A stretch of 64,000 bases of DNA from Porphyridium purpureum (taxonomy: Eukaryota > Rhodophyta > Bangiophyceae > Porphyridiales > Porphyridiaceae). Shown here piece after piece: positions 58,618 to 64,000 of this stretch. Each line of letters starts with the position of its first letter. Positions within the stretch are counted from its first letter, which is position 1. Under the pieces are notes generated by a model that had not been told where the DNA came from, made no database searches, and saw nothing but the letters and a program-made list of their open reading frames with translations. Location: the NCBI GenBank assembly GCA_008690995.1, contig VRMN01000003.1:1364001-1428000 (forward strand). Reading direction: 5' to 3'. Position numbers and translations under genes: made by a program.

Positions 58618-60421
58618 GTTTCTCCCACCGCACCTTCCCACGCTCCTCTCCTCTTCCTCTCACGTCACCTGCCGTATCTGCATGTATACATACACACACA
58701 CACACACACACCACCTTCCCCTCCAACTCGCGCCGTTCACACTCAGGCTACGACCGCAGCCACGCCTGCTCGCTTCCCTCCCACCGACCGAGTGTGATTC
58801 TGATCAAACACGCTCGTTTTGATATGCTCACACGCAATAGGCACGCGTTTCTGGAAAACAACGGTTCGAGCGCGTTCATGCTTTGCGTCGCATTGCGTTG
58901 GAGGTTGCTGTACTCGCGTACACTGACGGCGCATTAATTAATCGCGCCTTTTCATGAGAAAAAACGTTAAAGAAGGGTTCAAAAAGTACAGCTGAATGAG
59001 AAAGCGAGCTTATTGTTGTGGGATTGTGCTCGCCGGCGATAGCGCGGGCCACGATGTTGAGAGCAACGAGCCGTTTATGTTGGCATGTGTGGAGACTGAG
59101 AGAGACTGCGTGCGAGACGAACCCAGGACATGTGCGAGCGCGTGGAAAGTGACAAGCGGTGCACGCGCCGGAAAAGCGTGGCCAGAACGTGTCTGAACGC
59201 GCGCTCGCCGCGCGGCCTGAAAATCAAAGTTTGGATCTGCGATTGAGGCACGGTTCATGCGAACCAACCCTTGCAAAGCGCAGCGATTGCGAGGCGTGCG
59301 GCGCACGTCCATCTTTGCACATTGCAGCATCGTGCGCGGGTAGAAATGCGCGCACGGAAAAGAAAACGCTCGAGCCTTGTGCTCAGTGTGAGAAGTCTCA
59401 CGCAGACACCCACGGCGGAGCGACGAGGTCGCCGTCGTGCTCACCCTGAGGAATCAATCGATCCATCTTCCTATCGAATCCAACGAAGGAAATAGTACTG
59501 TGGGTGAGTGCGCAGATCTTAAACACAAGGGACTGTACCTTTTTGAGGTGTGTGGCTCTTTTTATCATATTTTCGGCGTGTTTAGTATAGACGGCTCAAG
59601 CGATCGTGGCTTTGTATAAAGAAGGTTGCATATCGCTTGCATGTTTGTTATATGGATGATAGTGTTCAGTGCAGAGAAGGACGGAAGGACAGAAGAAAGG
59701 AGAAGAAGAAAGTACAGTGCTTTGAATTTTGGTGAGGGAGGCAGTATGGGAGCCGTAGTAGCACGCGCAGTTAGCGGGGAAGAGGCTTTGCGCAAGGAGG
59801 ATGAGGCGTGGTGCGTGTGCGTGTATATGTGTGTGTGTGTGTGTGACTGTGGCAGTGGCAGCGGATCCGTGCGTTTCGTGTTGGCGGTGGTGGGGAACGT
59901 CAGGTCGTGGCGGTGGTGGCGCGGCGTTGAGGTGAGGCCGCGTGGCATAAGGCAGCTGCGCTGGAGTACGGTCGGTGCGGGATTGGGATCGTTTGACTGC
60001 ACGGGCTGGGTTGGAGCGCAGGACGAGCGCCGGCGTGGCTTGAATTCGGAGGGAGCGGGGCGCGACTTCGCGAACTGGACGACGGGCTGGTCCGGTAGCT
60101 GCGCTTCTTGGGAGTGGCGTACGGCGCCAGATTCAGTGTCGGGAGTGCGTGGGTGAAGCGCTTGGGCGGGGGGGTTACACAACGCGATAGGGAGGGTTGA
60201 GACAGAGAGTCGGCAGCACGGGAACTCGGGGGTGAAGCGACCAAACGAGTGCCGGATATCGATGTCGGCTTGCATGCGCGCGCGCCGCAGCGGTGTCCTG
60301 AGCCAGAATGTGCAAGTGCGGCTCGAATCGTCGTGGCGCGTCCGGCACGAATGACCAATGGGAGCACCAAAGAGATGGCGTGACCAGTGGAAAGACCAGC
60401 TTATCCGCGTGTACACCAGTA
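58618..60421. other. Intergenic region, DUF2358 gene to membrane kinase
   Basis: About 1.8 kb and no supported gene. It has a (CA)n run near 58690-58712, a (GT)n run near 59828-59843, the palindrome at 58909-58922, GTACAG at 58986-58991 and CTGTAC at 59532-59537. The long frames on both strands (for example 59565-60416) are rich in Arg, Ser and His and show no motif. Confidence 0.55.
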
Positions 60422-63400
60422 ATGGCGGCGGCGAGGAACTCTAGGGGTATATCCAGCGATGGCGCAGACGGGGAAGAGCGGAGGTCGCCTGGACAACGCA
60501 GAATACAAACGCAACAAAGCGTCCCTCCGCGAGCGACACGGACGCGAAGCAATCGCTCATGCGCCAGTTCAAGGACACAACGGGACGAGGACCTGCAAGA
60601 AAAGGGGGCGCAGAGTAGATACGAGAGGTCGAGCGGAAATGTCAATGCCGAGCGGAGGCAGGCGCGCCAAGGTTCGGCGAGCAGTTCGAAGCAGGTTCGT
60701 TGGGTCATCATTTTGGTGGCAGTGTTTCTTTTCGTGCTTCGGCGATCGATCCGCGCGGACGAGTCGAGGGATGTAGGCGATCGGGTCGATCAACTTTTAG
60801 GCTCGCAGGCGATGAAAAGTGGGCTGCAAAATGATGCGCTGTCGCGACCGGCGTACAAGTGGAACACGATCGTAGAAGACGCCGCGGGTCGCAGTTTGGA
60901 AAATAGTTTATTTGTCATGGTGGGGCTGGGACCTGATGTGCCGACGTGCATAAAATGTCCGCCGCTTTTTCAGGTCCCCCGCGTGAAGGCTTGGCTTATG
61001 TATAGGAGGGGGCAAAATCTCAGTGGGAGTCATTTCGACAATGTACTGAGCAGCGCGCGGGTGGACGCCGCGGAAATCGAGCTGTCCGCGCTCGACTATC
61101 TCGAGGTGCTAGCCGGTGCGCCCATGAACAACCATCGGACAGTAATGAACGTGAACCCGGAACAAAATATCGAGCGCGTGGCTGTCACCGGTGCACAGGC
61201 CTGGCTGTTGCTAAGTCCCCAAGGCGAGCTCTTCTTCGACGTCACATTCCATTTTGAAATGCAAACGGAAGGAAACGCGCCTACTGTGTATGCATTGTCG
61301 CGCCTGAGCGCAGACTTAAGCACGAACGCGTACGCGATTTCCTTGACCGGCCAGTATGCTGACTATGCGGAACTGCTTCATTTGGGACTTGGCGTGCATC
61401 GACAGGCAGGCGATGGTGCTCAAGTGTCACTGGAGATTCCTACGGTTTTTCTGCTACCCAGGCGTCTGTTCCCGGTCACCGCCGACGAGGATGCATCTGA
61501 GAATGATGTGCATGAAGGTGCGCATGGCAAGACCACACCACATGCTCGGCCCAGCAGATTTCCTAGCACTGTGCAGTTCGTCAGCATCATTCTCGTGACA
61601 TGGATTATGTTGCTGTCATTGGTCGGCACCCTTGCGGTGCTGGCTTATAGATATCAAGCACGTCTGTCGACCAATCAGCCCGTATCCGCAGGACAGGTCG
61701 ACGTGCCTTTGCAGAGATCCTCTGACCTGGCTGCGCCTTCATCGTCCGGGAACATTGCGGGACGAAGTGTCGGGATTCCCGAGCCTCTGCAGCGTCTGCG
61801 TGCTGCGGCCAGTGGTAGCTCAGACTTGAGCTCCAGAAAAGGGGCACTTGTTGGGCGGGCGGTGACGGCGGGAGGATCCCAGTCTCACTTGTCGACGCAG
61901 TCGTTTGGCTCGAATCGAACGAACGATTCGGGCGAGGAACTCGGCGAGCGGCGGCCTGCGATTCCAATTCGCGAGAGAGATACTTCCGGCTATCAGCAAT
62001 ACATTATTCCGCGTCGCAACGTGACGCTTGGCGCGGTGGTCGGTGCTGGGGGCACAGGCATTGTTCACAGGGCAAAATACGGCGGAGAGCAAGTCGCAGT
62101 GAAGATTTTGCAACGTACCGTGGACAAGAACACGCGGGGCCAATCACATAGCATGTCGTTCACACAGGGTCTCGACCAGAAGGACGTGATCAAGACGTTA
62201 CCACCAGAAGCTCTGCAAGAAATCGTGACGTTTGCGTGGTGCCGTCATCCGCATGTGGCTCACTTTTACGGAGTATGCGTTGGAGACTCTGTGGATGACG
62301 AAGAGCCGCTCTGGTTGGTCATGGAGCTGGCACCGAAAGGTACGTTGCATGATTTACTGAACAGTGATCAAAATCGCTTGCTGAACGACTCCTGGCGCCA
62401 AAAGGTGTGTTACTTTGTGAGTCTCGGTATGGAATATTTGCATGCGAGTCCTAGGAACATTTTCCACGGCGATCTGAAGCCCGGAAATATTATCATGACC
62501 GATGGTGGTCTCCCAAAGGTGATCGATTTCGGTATTTCGAGCTTTTACGATCGGCAGAGCGAAGGGCAGCAGGCACGGCTACGCGGCACGCTCATGTTTA
62601 TGGCACCTGAACTGTTTTTAGTCGGTGGAGAACCGCTTGGCAGGGAGGGATACGAAAAAGTTGACGTGTACGCGTTCGGCGTGACTGTGTGGGTTATTTT
62701 CCATCATCATTTACTCGGTGGAGCGCGAGAAAAAGGGTCTGGAAGTGCCAGGAGCACTGATCGATCCTCATCAACTATGGGCAACACAGCGGATATACAA
62801 ATTGAGAACGCCCGAGCAGATCCAGTTGGAACCTTGACCAAGGCGACTTTAGAATATACGCATAATCGCACAGCTACTGGGGGCCAAGTTTCGGCCCAGG
62901 CTTTAAGCTTGAGGTTTCAGGATATGCTCCGACAGGGGCCGACCGGTAGTCCCAACTCGTGGTTTCATGACAAATCTCGAGCACAGGAAGGACAGAAGCT
63001 GTTGTCAAAGTTGGGTCTGGACAGTCCAAATGTCGTTTCAGACACCACTGCCGCGCAGTCGTCCCACGATGCGGCACCTCGGATGGCAAGTGTGGATGCA
63101 ATTCGTTCAAGTGTCGACTCCGACGACGATCCCGATTTCAGAGGCACGAGCCAAAAAGGGAGTGGCGTTCGCATGCAAAAAAGTGAGGTACCGTTAAGTA
63201 TTGTGAATGACTTTGAATTGGTCTTGTCCATGAATGCGTCGCAGGAAAATGTGATGGGCCCCTCGCTACTTGATTTACTGCGCGAGCCGCGCGAAACACC
63301 GCAAGACTCTCTGACTTTGCTGATCTTGGAAACAGAAAAGGTACGTAGCGCGTTTCTGGAAGAAGCGGCGGAGCTCTTGGTCCGCAATCCGAGAAGGGAT

Positions 63401-63577
63401 GTGGCGGAGCTGGTAGCGCGCGTCGCAGCCTTTCGAGGCCGGTACGGCTTTACCATGATGTGCCATAATAATGTACCTGAAATTATTCAGACCGTAATCC
63501 GCGCATGCACGCAACATGACCCTCGCATGCGCCCTTTGTTTTGGGAGTGCAGCAAGATGTTGTACGACTTTTTCTAG
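60422..63577 (+). CDS. Membrane-spanning TKL-like protein kinase
   Basis: 1,051 residues from the ATG at 60422; an ATG at 60308 would add 38. A basic N-terminus (~1-93) leads into a short hydrophobic segment (WVIILVAVFLFVL, ~94-106). Then come a ~275-residue ectodomain and a second helix (VSIILVTWIMLLSLVGTLAVLAY, ~387-409). The cytosolic kinase domain starts near 534: GAVVGAGGTGIVHRAKYGGEQVAVKIL (catalytic Lys ~560), HGDLKPGNIIM (~681; HGD not HRD) and VIDFGISSF (~701). RGTLMFMAPELF follows. After DVYAFGVTVWVIF a ~230-residue polar insert splits the domain before ACTQHDPRMRPLFWECSKML. It is receptor-like in layout; the ligand is unknown. Confidence 0.88.
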   Translation: MAAARNSRGISSDGADGEERRSPGQRRIQTQQSVPPRATRTRSNRSCASSRTQRDEDLQEKGAQSRYERSSGNVNAERRQARQGSASSSKQVRWVIILVAVFLFVLRRSIRADESRDVGDRVDQLLGSQAMKSGLQNDALSRPAYKWNTIVEDAAGRSLENSLFVMVGLGPDVPTCIKCPPLFQVPRVKAWLMYRRGQNLSGSHFDNVLSSARVDAAEIELSALDYLEVLAGAPMNNHRTVMNVNPEQNIERVAVTGAQAWLLLSPQGELFFDVTFHFEMQTEGNAPTVYALSRLSADLSTNAYAISLTGQYADYAELLHLGLGVHRQAGDGAQVSLEIPTVFLLPRRLFPVTADEDASENDVHEGAHGKTTPHARPSRFPSTVQFVSIILVTWIMLLSLVGTLAVLAYRYQARLSTNQPVSAGQVDVPLQRSSDLAAPSSSGNIAGRSVGIPEPLQRLRAAASGSSDLSSRKGALVGRAVTAGGSQSHLSTQSFGSNRTNDSGEELGERRPAIPIRERDTSGYQQYIIPRRNVTLGAVVGAGGTGIVHRAKYGGEQVAVKILQRTVDKNTRGQSHSMSFTQGLDQKDVIKTLPPEALQEIVTFAWCRHPHVAHFYGVCVGDSVDDEEPLWLVMELAPKGTLHDLLNSDQNRLLNDSWRQKVCYFVSLGMEYLHASPRNIFHGDLKPGNIIMTDGGLPKVIDFGISSFYDRQSEGQQARLRGTLMFMAPELFLVGGEPLGREGYEKVDVYAFGVTVWVIFHHHLLGGAREKGSGSARSTDRSSSTMGNTADIQIENARADPVGTLTKATLEYTHNRTATGGQVSAQALSLRFQDMLRQGPTGSPNSWFHDKSRAQEGQKLLSKLGLDSPNVVSDTTAAQSSHDAAPRMASVDAIRSSVDSDDDPDFRGTSQKGSGVRMQKSEVPLSIVNDFELVLSMNASQENVMGPSLLDLLREPRETPQDSLTLLILETEKVRSAFLEEAAELLVRNPRRDVAELVARVAAFRGRYGFTMMCHNNVPEIIQTVIRACTQHDPRMRPLFWECSKMLYDFF

Positions 63578-63662
63578 TTTTTGAACTGGTGGCAACTTGT
63601 ATTGTACATAAAGTGACTCGTTTATCGTTCTGCATGTGTCTGAGCGGATCGTGCAGCAGAAT

Positions 63663-64000
63663 TCAGGCTGTGAGCCTGTGATCTTCTACTTGGAAGTCAG
63701 CTGTCGCGGTCCGGTTCCTCCGATCGACTAGGAACGTTCTGCTAACGTCTCGGTCAGACCGCTCCTGTTCAGATTCGAATTGCTCATGCAAACTCTTCGA
63801 TAAGTCTCGAACTTGGACGTATACATCGTGCGCGCCGTCCACGCTGTACACCGCGACGATGGACGCCTTTTTGTGTGAGCTCAGTCCGAGCGCTCTGGCG
63901 AGCTTGCGACGATTCAGGGCAAAGACGACCGTGGCCTTGTTGGTCGGCTGACGAGAGAGCTCTGTGAGCCTACTCAGTGTCGCACCCATCCCTTTACAAT
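63663..64000 (-). CDS. SECIS-binding protein 2-like, C-terminal L7Ae domain (partial, right edge)
   Basis: The frame is open from the stop at 63663 to the window edge, so only the C-terminal ~112 residues are seen. The segment VVFALNRRKLARALG followed by SIVAVYSVDGAHDVYVQVRDL closely follows the end of the L7Ae RNA-binding domain of human SBP2 (VFALNRKALGRSL, then SVVGIFSYDGAQDQF). The preceding residues (KGMGATLSRLTELSRQ) fit the GGLDDTL region. SBP2 binds the SECIS element of selenoprotein mRNAs and lets UGA be read as selenocysteine. This identification is from memory of the family. Other L7Ae proteins lack the VFALNRKALG block. Confidence 0.75.
   Translation of the reverse strand, partial: CKGMGATLSRLTELSRQPTNKATVVFALNRRKLARALGLSSHKKASIVAVYSVDGAHDVYVQVRDLSKSLHEQFESEQERSDRDVSRTFLVDRRNRTATADFQVEDHRLTA

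Noticed and set aside
59565-60416. 283-codon minus-strand frame before the membrane kinase
   Set aside because: It overlaps the kinase start, includes a run made by a (CA)n microsatellite and has no recognisable domain.

Overview
The window reads as nuclear DNA of a compact, intron-poor photosynthetic eukaryote. A unicellular red alga of the Porphyridium type fits best, but this is an inference and not proven. The host genes are single open frames of 90 to about 1,060 codons, packed on both strands with short gaps. Several have N-terminal extensions that look like plastid transit peptides (MATE transporter, CSP41-like protein, serine acetyltransferase, DUF2358 protein, DnaG-type primase). Histones, SET1, LEO1, RAE1 and LSm6 make it eukaryotic.

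Layout: a PP2A B56 subunit runs off the left edge, followed by a MATE transporter. From 5437 to 19003 lies a three-level nest of mobile elements: a Tc1/mariner-like DNA transposon, split by a Ty3/gypsy LTR retrotransposon (6400-18522), itself split by a second, oppositely oriented chromodomain-bearing Ty3/gypsy element (11225-17916). Each LTR pair looks identical by eye, so both retroelement insertions are recent. The transposon had landed in a reading frame I cannot identify.

From 20 kb on the window is ordinary and gene-dense: Mn-type CDF transporter, Sir2 deacetylase, QTRT2 and TRM10 (two tRNA-modification enzymes, tail to tail), LSm6, a BAR/PH-like protein, a Stn1-like OB-fold protein, a CSP41-like protein and a four-helix membrane protein. 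A chromatin block follows: SET1 and MRG15 head to head, an unrecognised acidic repeat protein, then histones H3 and H4 head to head. After that come an NhaC antiporter, a MAPK-like kinase, DnaG primase, a DNAJC11-like protein, RAE1, LEO1, serine acetyltransferase, a DUF2358 protein, a two-helix membrane kinase, and at the right edge the C-terminus of a SECIS-binding protein 2-like protein, which points to selenoprotein synthesis.

The most interesting non-coding signals are four. (1) A 19-nt sequence identical downstream of both histone genes has the 6+4+6 layout of the metazoan histone mRNA stem-loop and is followed by a shared GAAACGA box. (2) Inverted repeats built on GTACAG/CTGTAC sit upstream of several unrelated genes and in an LTR. 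(3) Two complete heat-shock elements lie upstream of the TATA box in the outer LTR. (4) GA-rich leaders directly precede the start codon of many genes.
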